Shown: piece by piece, positions 7,380 through 16,193 of the stretch
How positions within the stretch are numbered: position 1 is the first letter of the stretch
How the letters are laid out: each line of letters starts with the position of its first letter
NCBI GenBank assembly: GCA_034664085.1
Contig: JAXDII010000026.1
Span: 77,051 to 141,050, forward strand
DNA from: JACVRW01 sp034664085
GTDB taxonomy: Bacteria > Actinomycetota > Thermoleophilia > Solirubrobacterales > Thermoleophilaceae
Direction of reading: 5' to 3'
Length of the DNA: 64,000 nt
Made by a program: the position numbers and the translations under genes
The notes under the pieces: model-generated
Seen by the model: the letters and a program-made list of their open reading frames with translations, nothing else
What the model was told of the DNA's origin: nothing
The model's database searches: none

Positions 7380-9807
7380 GCAGCCGCCCTCCCAGCTCCG
7401 CCAGCGCGGCCTCGATCGCGGCGCGCCGTTCCGCCACCTCGGCGTCGGTCAGCGTCCGGTCGGGGGCGCGGAATGAGAGCCGCAGGGCCAGCGACTTCTC
7501 GCCGGCTTCCACCTGCTCGCCGCGGTAGACGTCGAAGATCTCCACGGCATCCAGCAGCGGCGCTCCGCCGGCCCGCACGGCGGCGAGCACGGAGGCCGCC
7601 GGCACGTCCTCGCCGACCACCACCGCGATGTCCTGGAGCACGGCCGGGAAGCTCGTCACGTCGCGGTACGCGGGCTCCGCGTCCGCCAGCTCGACCACGG
7701 CATCCATGTCGATCTCGAAGCCGGCGACCGGCCCGGTCAGATCCCACTCCCGCGCGATCAGGGGGTGCAGCTCGCCCACCCACCCGATCTGCCGCTCGGC
7801 GTCGCCGGCCACGACAACCGCGGCCCGGCCGGGGTGCAGGAACGGCCGCGCCTCGGCGTCCGCCCGCCACTCCAGGCCCGCAGCCGCGAGCACCGCCTCC
7901 AGCAGCGCGCGGGTGGTGAAGAAGTCCGCGGGCCGGGCCGCGCTGCGCCAGCCGCCAGGCGCCGCCTGCGTCTGCACCACGCCGAGGTGGTGGCGCTCCT
8001 GCGCCGGCGTCGCGCCCTCCGGCGAGCCCGGACCGGGCTCGCCGAACGGGCCCGCGGGCCGGTAGACGTGCGCCGACTCGAACAGCGCCAGGCCAGCCCG
8101 GCCGTGGGCGGCGTTGTGGCGCGCCGCGTCGAGCAAACCCGGCAGCAGCAGCGGCCGCAGCACGCTCTGGTCCTCGCTCAGCGGGTTCTCCAGGCGCAGC
8201 ACCGGCTCGTCGGCCAGGCGCAGCCGCTCGATCGCCCGCGGCGAGGTGAAGCTGTAGGCGATCGCCTCGTCGAGGCCGCGGTCGCGCAGCAGGTCCTCCG
8301 CGCGCCGGCGCAGCCGCTGGCTGAAGGTGAGCTGCCCGATCGCGTTCCGGCGGGCCGGCAGCGTCGTGGGCAGCTTGTCCAGCCCATACACCCGCGCGAC
8401 CTCCTCGATCAGGTCGGCCTCGCGCTGCACGTCGCTGTCGCGCCAGGGCGGCACCGTAACCGCGATGCGCCCCTCCTCGGCCCGCGGCGCGAAGCCGAGC
8501 CGATCGAGGATGCCGTGCACGTCCTCGGCCGGCACCTCCTCCCCAAGCAGCCGCTCCATCCGCGCCTGCCGCAGCTGCAGCTCCCGCGGCGGGAGCGGTT
8601 TCGGGTAGACGTCCAGCGTGCCCGGCACCAGGCGCGCGCCGCACAGCTCCACCATCAGCCGCGCGGCCAGGCGCTGAGCGGAGATCGCCTGCTCCGGGTG
8701 CAGCTGCTTCTCGAAGCGGGCCGACGCCTCGGTGCGCAGCCCCAGCGCCTTCGACGTGCGCATGACGTTCGGGCCGACCCAGGTGGCCGCCTCCATCAGC
8801 ACGCGCGTCGTGGAGTCCGAGACCTCCGAGACCTGCCCGCCCATGATCCCGGCGATCCCGCTCGGTCCCTCGGCGTCGCACACCAGCGCGACGTCGGGGT
8901 CGAAGACGCGCTCGACGCCGTCCAGGGTGACCATGCGCTCGCCGTCGGCGGCCCGGCGCACGGCGATCCGGCCACCGCGCACCTCGTCGAGGTCGAAGGC
9001 GTGCAGCGGCTGGGCGGTGGTGAGCATCACGTAGTTGGTGATGTCGACCACGTTGTTGATCGGGCGCTGGCCGGCGGCCATCAGGCGCTGCTTGAGCCAC
9101 AGCGGCGAGGGGCCGATCTTCACGCCCTCGAACACACGCGCGGTGAAGCGCAGGCAGATCTCCGGGTCGATCTCGATCGACACGTGGTCGGCGGCGGAGT
9201 CGTCGCCGCTCGGCTGGGCGTCGGCGGCGGTGGGGTCCTCGGCCAGCGGCGCCGCGGTGACCGCGTGCAGGTCGCGGGCCACGCCGTAGACGCCCATCAG
9301 GTCCGGCCGGTTGGGGGTGACCTCCAGCTCGAGCACCTCGTCGGCGATCGGCAGGTGCTCGGCCAGCGGCTCGCCGGGAGCCAGGTCGCCGTCGAGCACC
9401 ATGATCCCGAAGTGGTCCTCGCCGATGCCGACCTCGTCCTCGGCCAGGATCATGCCGCTGGACTTCACGCCGCGCAGCTGCGCCTCGCCCAGAGTCGAGC
9501 CGTCGGGCATCACGGCGCCCGGCAGCGCCACCGCCACGGTCTGGCCGGCCGCCACGTTGGGCGCCCCGCACACGATCGTCTGCGGCTCTCCGCGCCCGAC
9601 GTCGACCCGGCACACGGTCAAGCGGTCCGCATCGGGGTGCTGCTCGGACTCGAGCACGCGGCCGGTCACGAACGCGGACACGTCGCCCACTCCCACCCGG
9701 TGCAGGCGCTCGAGCTTGTCGCCCGCCATCGTCAGGCGGTCGGCAGCCTCCTGGGGCGGCAGGCCGGGGTCGCAGTAGGAGCGCAGCCAGGCGAACGGGA
9801 CCCTCAT
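7372..9807 (-). CDS. pheT: Phenylalanine-tRNA ligase beta subunit
   Basis: An 811-residue beta subunit of the alpha2-beta2 synthetase. The N-terminal tRNA-binding (EMAP-like) domain covers roughly residues 40-150 and includes HPDADRLTVC. B3/B4 editing and B5 domains follow, with NVVDITNYVM and HAFDLDEVRG typical of the B3/B4 region. The C-terminus matches the anticodon-binding FDX-ACB domain (SFPAVLQDIAVVV). The ATG overlaps the pheS stop by 4 bp. Length and domain order are normal. Longer in-frame extensions lie within pheS. Confidence 0.96.
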   Translation of the reverse strand: MRVPFAWLRSYCDPGLPPQEAADRLTMAGDKLERLHRVGVGDVSAFVTGRVLESEQHPDADRLTVCRVDVGRGEPQTIVCGAPNVAAGQTVAVALPGAVMPDGSTLGEAQLRGVKSSGMILAEDEVGIGEDHFGIMVLDGDLAPGEPLAEHLPIADEVLELEVTPNRPDLMGVYGVARDLHAVTAAPLAEDPTAADAQPSGDDSAADHVSIEIDPEICLRFTARVFEGVKIGPSPLWLKQRLMAAGQRPINNVVDITNYVMLTTAQPLHAFDLDEVRGGRIAVRRAADGERMVTLDGVERVFDPDVALVCDAEGPSGIAGIMGGQVSEVSDSTTRVLMEAATWVGPNVMRTSKALGLRTEASARFEKQLHPEQAISAQRLAARLMVELCGARLVPGTLDVYPKPLPPRELQLRQARMERLLGEEVPAEDVHGILDRLGFAPRAEEGRIAVTVPPWRDSDVQREADLIEEVARVYGLDKLPTTLPARRNAIGQLTFSQRLRRRAEDLLRDRGLDEAIAYSFTSPRAIERLRLADEPVLRLENPLSEDQSVLRPLLLPGLLDAARHNAAHGRAGLALFESAHVYRPAGPFGEPGPGSPEGATPAQERHHLGVVQTQAAPGGWRSAARPADFFTTRALLEAVLAAAGLEWRADAEARPFLHPGRAAVVVAGDAERQIGWVGELHPLIAREWDLTGPVAGFEIDMDAVVELADAEPAYRDVTSFPAVLQDIAVVVGEDVPAASVLAAVRAGGAPLLDAVEIFDVYRGEQVEAGEKSLALRLSFRAPDRTLTDAEVAERRAAIEAALAELGGRLRA

Positions 9808-10862
9808 GCGCCGGCCCCGAACTGGTCCAGCAGGCGCAGGTCGTTCTCGAACAGCATGCGCAGGTCCGGCACCTCGTAGACGAGCATCGCGATGCGCTCG
9901 ATGCCCATGCCCCAGGCGAAGCCCTGCACGCGCTCCTTGTCGTAGCCGCTGCCGGCCACGTACTCGAGCACGTTCGGGTCGACCATCCCCGAGCCGAGGA
10001 TCTCGATCCAGCCCTCGCCCTTGCAGGTGCCGCAGCGCTGGGAGCCCTCGAAGCCGGTGCCGCCGCAGCGGAAGCACGAGACGTCCACCTCCACGCTGGG
10101 CTCGGTGAAGGGGAAGTAGCCCGGCCGCAGCCGCACCTCGGTCTCGTCGCCGAACATCTGGCGGGCGAAGGCGAGCAGGGTGCCCTGCAGGTCGGCCAGC
10201 GTCAGGTCCTCGTCGATGGCGAGCCCCTCGAGCTGGTGGAACATCGGCACGTGCGTCGCGTCCGGCGTGTCGGGGCGGTAGACGCGGCCCGGCACCACGA
10301 TGTAGATCGGCGGCTCCTGCAGCTCCATCGCCCGCACCTGCATCGGCGACGTATGCGTGCGCAGCAGGACGTGCTCGGCCAGGTAGAAGGTGTCCTGCGG
10401 CAGCCGCGCCGGGTGCTCCGGCGGGTGGTTGAGAGCGGTGAAGTTGTAGTACTCGTACTCGATCTCGGGCCCCTCCACGACGGAGAAGCCGAGCCCCACG
10501 AAGATGTCCTCCATGCGCCGCCGGATCTGCGAGACGAGGTGCAGGTGGCCGGGCGGCAGCGGCGGATCGCCGGGCAGCGTGACGTCCACCCGGTCCTCGG
10601 CGAGCTGCTGGTCCAGCTCGGACGCATCCAGGTCGGCGGTGCGCCGTGCCAGCAGCGCCTCGAGCGCCTGACGCACCTCGTTCGCCTGCTTGCCGGCGGG
10701 CCCGCGCTGCTCCGGCGGCAGCTCTCCGATCGAGCGCAGCGTCTGGGTCAGCTCCGACTTGCGCCCGAGGTACTGCACGCGCAGCTCCTCGAGCTCGGCG
10801 GCGGAGCCTGCCTCGCCTATGGCGGCCTCGGCCTCGGTGCGCAGCTGGGCGAGGTCAGCCAT
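9804..10862 (-). CDS. pheS: Phenylalanine-tRNA ligase alpha subunit
   Basis: A 352-residue catalytic subunit of phenylalanyl-tRNA synthetase. An N-terminal coiled coil (about 1-85) is followed by the class II core: motif 2-like HTSPMQVRAME and motif 3 GMGIERIAMLVY near the C-terminus. A small CxxC...CxxC insert (CFRCGG...CGTC) precedes GWIEILGSGMV, as in many Gram-positive PheS proteins. Cotranscribed with pheT. Its start overlaps the end of the methyltransferase gene by 8 bp. Confidence 0.97.
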   Translation of the reverse strand: MADLAQLRTEAEAAIGEAGSAAELEELRVQYLGRKSELTQTLRSIGELPPEQRGPAGKQANEVRQALEALLARRTADLDASELDQQLAEDRVDVTLPGDPPLPPGHLHLVSQIRRRMEDIFVGLGFSVVEGPEIEYEYYNFTALNHPPEHPARLPQDTFYLAEHVLLRTHTSPMQVRAMELQEPPIYIVVPGRVYRPDTPDATHVPMFHQLEGLAIDEDLTLADLQGTLLAFARQMFGDETEVRLRPGYFPFTEPSVEVDVSCFRCGGTGFEGSQRCGTCKGEGWIEILGSGMVDPNVLEYVAGSGYDKERVQGFAWGMGIERIAMLVYEVPDLRMLFENDLRLLDQFGAGA

Positions 10863-11532
10863 GGGCCGTGATCCTATGTGCAGCCTCGTAAAGCGCGACT
10901 GTCGCCGCCATGGCGACGTTCAGAGACTCAGCGCTGACCGGAATGCGCAGCGCGTCCTGCTCCAGCTCGGCGGGCAGGCCCCCGCGCTCGGCACCCAGGC
11001 AGAGCACCAGCGGCGGCTCCAGCCGCGCGTCGCGCAGGCTGCGCTCGCCATGTGCGCTCAGCGCCACCGGCCGCCCGGGCAGCTCGGCGAGCTGTGCCCG
11101 CGCCGGCGGCCGGGCGAACAGCGAGCCCATGCTGGCGCGCACGGCCTTCGGCGAGTACGGGTCGGCGCAGCCCGGCCCGAGGATGACGGGGCCGTCGGCG
11201 AGCGCGTGCGCGGACCGCAGGATCGTCCCCACGTTCCCGGGGTCCTCCACGCCGTGCAGCCAGACGCTCAGGTCACCGCCGGGCTCGGACCAGCGCTGCT
11301 CGTACACGCCGATCACGCGCGTGCCCGAGCCCAGCGTGCTGACCGCCGCCAGCAGCTCGGGCTCGACGTCCACGCCCGAGCGCAGGACGAAGCGCGGCTC
11401 CCAGCCCGCCTGCTCCGCTGCCGCCACGAGGTCCTCGCCTTCGGCCGCGAACAGCCCGAGCTTCTCGCGCCAGCGCTTCTGAGCGAGCTTGCGGATCGTC
11501 TTGAGCCTGTCGTTGTCGGGGGAGCGGATCAT
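10855..11532 (-). CDS. SpoU/TrmH-family RNA 2'-O-methyltransferase
   Basis: A 225-residue SPOUT methyltransferase. The N-terminal substrate-binding domain starts around LAQKRWREKLGLFAAEGEDLV. The trefoil-knot catalytic motifs follow: VEDPGNVGTILRSA (motif 1), CLGAERGGLP (motif 2) and RIPVSAESLNVAMAATVALYEA (motif 3, SAM-binding knot). These enzymes methylate a ribose in 23S rRNA or tRNA; the exact target is not determined here. Placement between rplT and pheS is common in Gram-positive bacteria. A terminator/attenuator hairpin lies between it and rplT. Confidence 0.9.
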   Translation of the reverse strand: MIRSPDNDRLKTIRKLAQKRWREKLGLFAAEGEDLVAAAEQAGWEPRFVLRSGVDVEPELLAAVSTLGSGTRVIGVYEQRWSEPGGDLSVWLHGVEDPGNVGTILRSAHALADGPVILGPGCADPYSPKAVRASMGSLFARPPARAQLAELPGRPVALSAHGERSLRDARLEPPLVLCLGAERGGLPAELEQDALRIPVSAESLNVAMAATVALYEAAHRITAHG

Positions 11533-11539
11533 GGAACGA

Positions 11540-11563
11540 AAAAGGGCGCCTCTAAGGGCGCCC
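11540..11563 (-). terminator. Intrinsic terminator or attenuator after rplT
   Basis: On the minus strand the sequence reads GGGCGCC, a 6-base loop, GGCGCCC, then TTTTT. It lies between the rplT stop and the methyltransferase start. It is a textbook intrinsic terminator and probably gives partial read-through into the methyltransferase-pheST-arg run. Confidence 0.75.
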
Positions 11564-11589
11564 GGGAGAGATTCGGTTCCGTAGCTGCG

Positions 11590-11949
11590 CTAAGCGGCCA
11601 CGGCCTCCCGGGCACGGGCGGCAAAACGTCGGAACGTCTCGGGGTCGCGCACGGCGATGTCGGCCAGCACCTTGCGGTCCAGCTCGATGCCGGCCTCGCG
11701 CAGTCCGTGCATGAACTGGCTGTAGGACATGCCCTCCTGGCGGGCTGCTGCGTTGATGCGCACGATCCAGAGGCGCCGGAAGTCGCGCTTGCGGTTGCGC
11801 CGGTCACGGTAGGCGTACGAATCGGCCTTGAGCAGCGCCTCCTTGGCGCGCTTGTAGCTCTTCGAGGCCTGACCGCGGTAGCCCTTGGTCCGCTCGAGTG
11901 TGTCGCGCCGCTTCTTGCGCGCGTGAACTGAACGCTTGACCCGGCTCAC
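11590..11949 (-). CDS. rplT: 50S ribosomal protein L20
   Basis: A 119-residue highly basic protein that binds 23S rRNA early in large-subunit assembly. It is recognised by the N-terminal RVKRSVHARKKRRDTLERTKGYRGQ-type run and by LWIVRINAAARQEGMSYSQF in the globular C-terminal domain. The GTG start overlaps the rpmI stop by 4 bp (GTGA). In many bacteria L20 represses its own operon by binding the leader; no such site could be confirmed here. Confidence 0.98.
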   Translation of the reverse strand: MSRVKRSVHARKKRRDTLERTKGYRGQASKSYKRAKEALLKADSYAYRDRRNRKRDFRRLWIVRINAAARQEGMSYSQFMHGLREAGIELDRKVLADIAVRDPETFRRFAARAREAVAA

Positions 11950-12140
11950 TTGTGCAGCAGCCTCTCTACGCGCTTGCGGTCGGGCGCGGCCACCTCGACC
12001 GGGCGGCCCAGGTGGCGCTTGCGCTTGGCGCTCTTCTTGCCGAGGTTGTGGCTCGTGAACGAGTGCCGCGCGAGCAGCTTGCCGCCGGCGGTCTTCTTGA
12101 ACCGCTTCTTGGCGCCCGAATGAGTCTTCATCTTCGGCAT
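11946..12140 (-). CDS. rpmI: 50S ribosomal protein L35
   Basis: A 64-residue basic protein starting MPKMKTHSGAKKRFKKT, the signature of L35, and ending with a typical HLGRPVEVAAPDRKRVERLL-like helix. Middle gene of the conserved infC-rpmI-rplT operon. 41 bp separate it from infC. Confidence 0.98.
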   Translation of the reverse strand: MPKMKTHSGAKKRFKKTAGGKLLARHSFTSHNLGKKSAKRKRHLGRPVEVAAPDRKRVERLLHK

Positions 12141-12181
12141 CGACGGACTATTGAAGCAGACGCCTGTTCAGACGCCGCGGC

Positions 12182-12922
12182 TCAGGACGCCGCGGGCGGT
12201 GAATCTGATGCGGGCGCGGGCTCGGCTTCAGCCTCGGCCTCGGGGGCCGGCTGCTCCTCGGGAGCTGCCTGCGGCTCGGGAGCTGCCTGCGGCTCGGGAG
12301 CTGCCTGTGGCTCGGGAGCCGCCTGCGGCTCGGGAGCCGCGTCGGCGTCCTCACCCGCGTCGCCCTCCACCTGCTGCTTCTTCTGCGGCGCCAGCAGCAT
12401 CGTCATGTTGCGACCGTCCTGCTGAGGGTGCTGCTCGATCGTGCCGAGATCGGCGACGTCCTCGGCGAGGCGCATCAGGAGCATCTCGCCGCGCTCGGGG
12501 TGGCTCTGCTCGCGGCCGCGGAACATGATCGTGACCTTCACGCGGTCGTCGCCCTTGAGGAAGCGCACCACGTGGTTCTTCTTGGTCTCGTAGTCGTTGT
12601 TCGCGATCTTCGGCCGCAGCTTGATCTCGCGGACGTTGACCTGCTTCTGGTGGCGCCGGGCGGCCTTGGCCTTCTGCTCCTGCTCGTACTTGTACTTCGA
12701 GTAGTCGAGCACCCGGGTCACCGGCGGACGGGCGTCAGCAGCCACCTCGACGAGGTCGAGGTCGCGCTCCTGGGCGTAGCGCAGAGCCTTCGGCGTCTCC
12801 ACGACGCCGACCTGGTTGCCTTCCTCGTCGATGAGGCGGACCTGCGGAACGCGGATCCGCTCGTTGATCCGAGTCTCGTCGCGCTCCGGGGGGCGCCGAT
12901 CGAACTTGCGTGGGATCGGCAC
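12182..12922 (-). CDS. infC: Translation initiation factor IF-3 with repetitive C-terminal tail
   Basis: A 246-residue protein. The N-domain begins at RINERIRVPQVRLIDEEG; the linker contains DYSKYKYEQEQK; the C-domain runs through VKVTIMFRGREQ to about residue 195. IF-3 binds the 30S subunit and proofreads start-codon/initiator tRNA pairing. Standard IF-3 is about 180 residues. Here a further 50 or so residues form an Ala/Pro/Glu-rich tail built from PEPQAA repeats, encoded by an 18-bp tandem repeat. The GTG start gives a short pre-domain extension; a later start cannot be excluded. Confidence 0.95.
   Translation of the reverse strand: MPIPRKFDRRPPERDETRINERIRVPQVRLIDEEGNQVGVVETPKALRYAQERDLDLVEVAADARPPVTRVLDYSKYKYEQEQKAKAARRHQKQVNVREIKLRPKIANNDYETKKNHVVRFLKGDDRVKVTIMFRGREQSHPERGEMLLMRLAEDVADLGTIEQHPQQDGRNMTMLLAPQKKQQVEGDAGEDADAAPEPQAAPEPQAAPEPQAAPEPQAAPEEQPAPEAEAEAEPAPASDSPPAAS
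12257..12328. repeat. Four tandem 18-bp repeats in infC
   Basis: Four direct copies of an 18-bp unit beginning CTCGGGAG(C) CTGCCTG on the plus strand, plus a partial fifth copy. They encode PEPQAA hexapeptides in the IF-3 tail. The copies differ only at third positions (for example CTGTGG and CCGCC variants), so the peptide is conserved while the DNA drifts slightly. Confidence 0.9.
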
Positions 12923-12986
12923 TAGGTGAGGGCTAGGCCGGCCGTCAAAGGGCGCAGATGTATCGGTACGTCATCCGAGCGCGATG

Positions 12987-14903
12987 TTAGCGCCTATCCG
13001 CTATCTCGTGCAGGACTCGGTCGGCGAACTCCGCCACGGACTGGCTTCCGAGGTCGCCCTCGCGGTGCCTCCGCACGGCCACGGAGGCGGCCTCCTGCTC
13101 GTTGTCCCCGATCACGAGCATGTACGGAACCTTCAGCACCTCGGCCTCGCGGATCTTCTTGCCGATCGACTCCGAGCGCTCGTCCACCTCCACGCGCACG
13201 CGGGCCTGGCGCAGCTGCTCGGCCACCTGGCGCGCGTACTCGACGTGCCTGTCGGCGATCGGCAGCACGATTGCCTGGACCGGCGCGAGCCAGAGCGGGA
13301 ACTCGCCCGCGTAGTGCTCGATCAGGATGCCGATGAAGCGCTCGAAGGAGCCCATCAGCGCACGGTGGATCATCACCGGGCGGTGCTCGGCGTTGTCCGC
13401 GCCCGTGTAGGTCAGCTCGAACTGCTCGGGCATGTAGTAGTCGAGCTGCACGGTGCCGAGCTGCCACGAGCGCCCGATGGCATCCGTGATGTGGGCGTCG
13501 ATCTTGGGGCCGTAGAAGGCCCCGTCGCCCTCGTTCAGCTCGTACTCGAGCCCGTTGTTCTCGAGCGTGCGCGCCAGGGCGGCCTCGGCCCGGTCCCACA
13601 TCTCCTCGGTGCCCACGCGCTTCTCGGGACGGGTGGACAGCTCCAGCCGCGGCTTCAGGCCGAACTGCTCGTAGATGTAGAAGCCGAAGTCCAGGCAGCG
13701 CATCGCCTCTTCCTCGATCTGGTCCTCGGTGCAGAACACGTGGGCGTCGTCCTGGGTGATGTGGCGCACGCGCAGGAGGCCGTGCAGCGTGCCGCTGGGC
13801 TCGTGGCGATGCACCAGCCCCTGCTCGGCCAAGCGGATCGGCAGGTCGCGGTAGGAGCGCTGCTCGTGCTTGTAGATCTGGCAGTGCGCCGGGCAGTTCA
13901 TCGGCTTCAGGCCCATCGTGCGGCCCTCGACCTCGGTGAAGTACATGTTGTCCCGGTAGACGTCCCAGTGCCCGGAGCGCTTCCACAGGTCGACGTCGTA
14001 GAGGATCGGCGTGCGCACCTCGGTGTAGCCGCGCTCGACGTTGGTCGAGCGCCAGAGCCCGGTCAGCTCGTTCCAGATGTGGGTGCCGCGGGGCAGCCAG
14101 AAGGGCGAGCCCGGCGACAGGTCCGAGAGCGTGAACAGCGACAGCTCGCGTCCGAGCTTGCGGTGGTCGCGGGCGCGCGCCTCCTCGAGCCGGCGCAGGT
14201 GCTCCTGCAGCTGCTCCTTCGACAGGAATGCGGTGCCGTACACGCGCGTGAGCATCTGGCGGTCCGCGTCACCGCGCCAATAGGCGCCAGCCACGCTGGT
14301 CAGCTTGAACGCCTTGATCCGCTTCGTCCCCGGCCCGTGCGGTCCGCGGCAGAGGTCCGTGAAGGGGCCGTTGCGATACAGCGACACGGTGTCGACGCCT
14401 TGGTCGCGCACCAGGTCCTCGATCAGCTCGACCTTGTAGTCCTGGCCCTCCGAGCGGAAGCGCTCGATCGCGTCGGCCACCGGGATGTCGGTGCGCTCGA
14501 AGGTCTCGTCGGCGGCGATGTGCTCGCGCATCTTCTGCTCGACGCGCTCCAGGTCGTCCTCGCCCAGCTTGACGCCGTCGGGGAAGTCGAAGTCGTAGTA
14601 GAAGCCGTCGTCGATCGGCGGGCCGATGGAGATCTTCACGCCCGGGTAGAGCTCCATCACCGCGGCGGCCAGCACGTGGGCGGCGTCGTGGCGGATCAGC
14701 CAGAGCGCGTCGCCGTCGCGGTCGGTGACGATCTCGATGGCGGCGTCCGCGGGCAGGGGCGCGTCCAGGTCGCTCAGCTCGCCGTTCACGCGCACGCCCA
14801 GCGCGGCCCGCGCGAGGCCCTCGCCGATCGCGCGCGCGGCGTCGCGGCCGGTGGCGCCGTCCTCCAGCTCGAGCTGGGTGCCGTCGGGGAGCGTGACGTT
14901 CAT
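12987..14903 (-). CDS. thrS: Threonine-tRNA ligase
   Basis: A 638-residue class II synthetase. An N-terminal TGS domain (residues 1-60) is followed by the editing domain (HDAAHVLAAAVMELYPG carries the HxxxH metal-like motif). The catalytic core has the zinc cysteine in MKPMNCPAHC, motif 2 at RHEPSGTLHGLLRVRHITQDD, and motif 3 at VMIHRALMGSFERFIGILIEHY. The C-terminal anticodon-binding domain begins near ALWLAPVQAIVLPI. Length is normal. It starts 4 bp inside the end of the glycosyltransferase gene upstream. Confidence 0.97.
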   Translation of the reverse strand: MNVTLPDGTQLELEDGATGRDAARAIGEGLARAALGVRVNGELSDLDAPLPADAAIEIVTDRDGDALWLIRHDAAHVLAAAVMELYPGVKISIGPPIDDGFYYDFDFPDGVKLGEDDLERVEQKMREHIAADETFERTDIPVADAIERFRSEGQDYKVELIEDLVRDQGVDTVSLYRNGPFTDLCRGPHGPGTKRIKAFKLTSVAGAYWRGDADRQMLTRVYGTAFLSKEQLQEHLRRLEEARARDHRKLGRELSLFTLSDLSPGSPFWLPRGTHIWNELTGLWRSTNVERGYTEVRTPILYDVDLWKRSGHWDVYRDNMYFTEVEGRTMGLKPMNCPAHCQIYKHEQRSYRDLPIRLAEQGLVHRHEPSGTLHGLLRVRHITQDDAHVFCTEDQIEEEAMRCLDFGFYIYEQFGLKPRLELSTRPEKRVGTEEMWDRAEAALARTLENNGLEYELNEGDGAFYGPKIDAHITDAIGRSWQLGTVQLDYYMPEQFELTYTGADNAEHRPVMIHRALMGSFERFIGILIEHYAGEFPLWLAPVQAIVLPIADRHVEYARQVAEQLRQARVRVEVDERSESIGKKIREAEVLKVPYMLVIGDNEQEAASVAVRRHREGDLGSQSVAEFADRVLHEIADRR

Positions 14904-16156
14904 CGGCCTTCCACGCTATCGGTCGCCGCCACGGCGGAGAGCGCCCGCAGCTCCCGCTCCAGCGCCGCGGTGACGAGAAAGCGCTCGCGCACCCGCTCGC
15001 GGCCGGAGCGGCCCATCTCGGCGGCGAGGCCGGGGTCGCGCACCAGCTGCACGAGCCGGGCGGCCATCTGCTCGGCGTCCGGTGCCAGGAAGCCGTCGAC
15101 GCCGTCGCGCACGGTCAGGCGCAGCCCGCCGTCTGCACGACCGACGACCGGCGTGCGCTTCCAGAGCGTCTCGCAGGGGGCGAGGTCGAACCCCTCGCGC
15201 AGCGACAGCTCCAGCACCGCGCGCGCCAGGCGCTGGAGCGCGCCGACCTCGAGGCTGCCGAGGCCCTTGTAGCTGGTGAGCAGCAGCACGTCGTCGTCCC
15301 CGGCCACGAAGTCCGAGACCTCCTTGGCGGCGCGCCAGTCCTCGGCGGCCGCCGGGTCCAGCAGCCCCGCCAGCACGAGCTGGAGGCCCGGCTCCTCGGA
15401 CTTTGCGAGGCGGAAGGCCTCGATCGCCGTGTGCGGATCGTCCCAGCGGTCGAGCTGCACCACCTGGAGTGCGAAGGGGCGATCCAGGTCCACTCCCAGC
15501 GGCCGCACCACCCGGCCGGGGAGCCGCGCCTCGAGCTCCAGGTTGCGCGGGTCGAGCGGGTCGATCCCGGGCGGAGCGGCCCGCAGCCGGTCGCCGCGCA
15601 GCGCGTCGGGGGCGAAGGAGTCGTGCGGCACGAGCGTCAGCGCGCAGCCGTCGAGCGCCTCCAGAGCCAGCGCCAGCGCGTCGCCCTCGGCGCGCGAGGC
15701 GTCCAGGTGGCAGCGCCACACGACGGGCACGTCCAGGCCCGCCGCGAGCCCGAGCGTGCCCGGGTCGTGCAGGACGACGACGTCGGCGCTGCCGTTGAGG
15801 CTTCGGCCGATCCGCTCGCAGGCCTCGGTCCAGGCAGCCCAGCCGTCCTCGGCGATGGCGCTCTCGCCGCCGCGCAGTCCGTGCTCGAGGGCGGTGGCCA
15901 CGCTGCGCAGGTCGGGATCGGCGAACAGGACGCGCCACTCGACGGCGACGCCGGCGCCGGCCGCCAGCGGCAGCACCCCGCCCAGCAGCTCCGGCACCGG
16001 ACCGGGAGCCCCCGCGGCGCTGACGTGAAGGATGCGCGCGCCGCGCAGGGGTGCTGCGGCATCCTGCACGGCTTCCACGGCGCGGCCGCCGGCCAGCGGG
16101 GCGTAGTCGCCCGGGGCGCGCGCGGCGACTGACATCGGCTGGAGGTCGGCGGCCAC
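14900..16156 (-). CDS. GT4-family glycosyltransferase, TreT (trehalose synthase)-like
   Basis: A 418-residue GT-B protein. VVWRCHLDAS and APPGIDPLDPRNLEL closely resemble the acceptor and hinge motifs of TreT-type trehalose glycosyltransferring synthases, which make trehalose from NDP-glucose and glucose. The donor-site segment LREGFDLAPCETLWKRTPVVGR with its conserved E-x7-E-like layout is present, followed by GLRLTVRDGVDGFL. TreT identity is inferred from motifs. It overlaps thrS by 4 bp, an unusual partner. The start is GTG at 16156; ATG at 16135 is an alternative giving a protein seven residues shorter. Confidence 0.75.
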   Translation of the reverse strand: MAADLQPMSVAARAPGDYAPLAGGRAVEAVQDAAAPLRGARILHVSAAGAPGPVPELLGGVLPLAAGAGVAVEWRVLFADPDLRSVATALEHGLRGGESAIAEDGWAAWTEACERIGRSLNGSADVVVLHDPGTLGLAAGLDVPVVWRCHLDASRAEGDALALALEALDGCALTLVPHDSFAPDALRGDRLRAAPPGIDPLDPRNLELEARLPGRVVRPLGVDLDRPFALQVVQLDRWDDPHTAIEAFRLAKSEEPGLQLVLAGLLDPAAAEDWRAAKEVSDFVAGDDDVLLLTSYKGLGSLEVGALQRLARAVLELSLREGFDLAPCETLWKRTPVVGRADGGLRLTVRDGVDGFLAPDAEQMAARLVQLVRDPGLAAEMGRSGRERVRERFLVTAALERELRALSAVAATDSVEGR

Positions 16157-16193
16157 GGCGGGAGCGTACTTCCGCCGCGCCGGGCCCGGGGCG

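Noticed and set aside
7214..9613. A 799-codon minus-strand frame overlapping pheT
   Set aside because: Same-strand, other-frame shadow, very Arg/Ala/Gly-rich; pheT in the neighbouring frame has all domains.
10000..10090. CxxC...CxxC motifs as a sign of an unusual PheS
   Set aside because: The same cysteine insert is present in ordinary Gram-positive PheS proteins as far as I recall, so it is not notable.
12984..15272. A 762-codon plus-strand frame over thrS and the glycosyltransferase gene
   Set aside because: Antisense to genes with clear catalytic motifs; composition is typical of GC shadow translation.
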